Assembly (NCBI GenBank): GCA_027605045.1
Contig: JAQFWX010000002.1
Coordinates: 1,922,001-1,986,000 of the forward strand
Source: Phallus indusiatus
Lineage: Eukaryota; Basidiomycota; Agaricomycetes; Phallales; Phallaceae
Length of the DNA: 64,000 bases
Direction: 5' to 3'
Below, piece after piece: positions 63,478 through 64,000 of the stretch (position 1 is the stretch's first letter; each line of letters opens with the position of its first letter). Made by a program: the position numbers and the translations under genes. The notes below the pieces were generated by a model. The model did no database searches. It was not told the DNA's origin and saw nothing but the letters and a program-made list of their open reading frames with translations.

Positions 63478-64000
63478 AAACAAAATTTTGTGAGCGGAGG
63501 GCATTTACATAAGCAAGTTTGGAGGAGCACGGATGTCAAGACCCTCGTGCCACCCGATCCTATTCCGGACCTCTCCGAGGTCCGACGCCCGAATCTCGTC
63601 CATATCTGTCATGTCCGCCAAGTCCGAGCATCAGTACTTGTCCAACAGTGCGTAGTCTGTTATTCCGTCCATGTCCGGTAAGTCCAAGGTCTGGACTTCG
63701 TCCAGACTTGGACATTTCCTTATGGGGACATTCTGTCCGGAGCATTAGAAAGCAAGTGCCAGATATGTTTCTTGTGCTGTGCAACTAGTCTCCTTTTAGT
63801 TATATCTCCTTTAGTTTTAGTAGCCTAGTTTTTTGTATTTAAACCCCCCAGACTTCGTCTGGGGCTCTCCAGTCTGAATATCAAGTCGTATTCAAGTCTA
63901 TTTTAAGTCTAGCCCCAGTTAACCTCTTTATAATCAATTCTACTCTTATCTATCTCGCTTAAAGTCCGCTCCAGTACTTGTCCGGACCTGCCCGGACTAC
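63478..64000 (+). mobile_element. LTR-like repeat running off the right edge
   Basis: GTCC-rich sequence with a long hairpin CCAAGGTCTGGAC/GTCCAGACTTGG (63684-63711), then TATTTAAACCCC (about 63837) and CCCCAGAC-TTC-GTCTGGGG (63846-63864) in the inferred leader. Resembles 34605-35265 in layout. No protein-coding gene is supported. Confidence 0.5.

Noticed and set aside
1..64000. tRNA or rRNA genes
   Set aside because: No cloverleaf with A/B boxes or rRNA-like stretch was recognised by eye; a dedicated scan would be needed to exclude them.

Overview
The window comes from a filamentous basidiomycete, almost certainly an Agaricomycete. Genes are split by many introns of about 45-65 nt with short exons. 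Several families typical of Agaricomycetes are present (DUF6533 membrane proteins, F-box/LRR paralogues, Ty3-type chromoviruses). No species-level call is made. Exon structures were read by eye from splice sites and conserved protein blocks.

The left 28 kb is a gene-bearing segment. From left to right it holds: a DUF6533 gene running off the window edge (-); an emp24/p24 cargo-receptor gene (+); signal peptidase complex subunit SPC1 (+); mitochondrial ribosomal protein S10 (-); an F-box protein (-); a second DUF6533 gene (-); a ferric reductase/NADPH-oxidase-type flavocytochrome (+); a decayed proteasome beta-7 (PRE4-like) pseudogene (+); a DHA2-type MFS transporter (+); farnesyltransferase beta subunit RAM1 (+); a second F-box protein (-); and an aldo/keto reductase (+). 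Several of these are housekeeping genes for the secretory pathway, mitochondrial translation and prenylation. Between them lie local duplicates (DUF6533 pair, F-box pair) and relics (proteasome subunit, MFS fragment). There is no evidence of one shared pathway.

From about 28.68 kb to the right edge the window is a nested transposon island. A chromodomain Ty3/Gypsy element (42655-50130) carries two LTRs and gag-pol, with four later insertions. Its promoter-proximal AAGCTTGTTCT is the exact reverse complement of the 11 nt just inside the 5' LTR, the arrangement of self-priming Tf1/sushi-type elements. Related LTR families (called I-IV here) are scattered as solo LTRs, nearly all with perfect 5-bp target-site duplications (TSDs). 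Other LTR families (C, D, F, X) are also present. The island further holds a CACTG-ended element with a 3-bp TSD, hAT-like elements with 8-bp TSDs built from CCCGCGGGT motifs, an apparently intact Tc1/mariner-type transposase, an unrecognised gene split by a solo LTR, and PIF1/Helitron-like helicase fragments.

The two least expected items are (i) short LTR-like elements (TGTAA...TTACA, 5-bp TSD) packed with perfect hairpins, in two unrelated sequence families, and (ii) three linked unrecognised ORFs, two of them also present in a second copy, upstream of the family F LTR. These are the best candidates for something undescribed. Many insertions can be excised on paper at their TSDs to restore continuous frames, so the relative order of insertion can be read.
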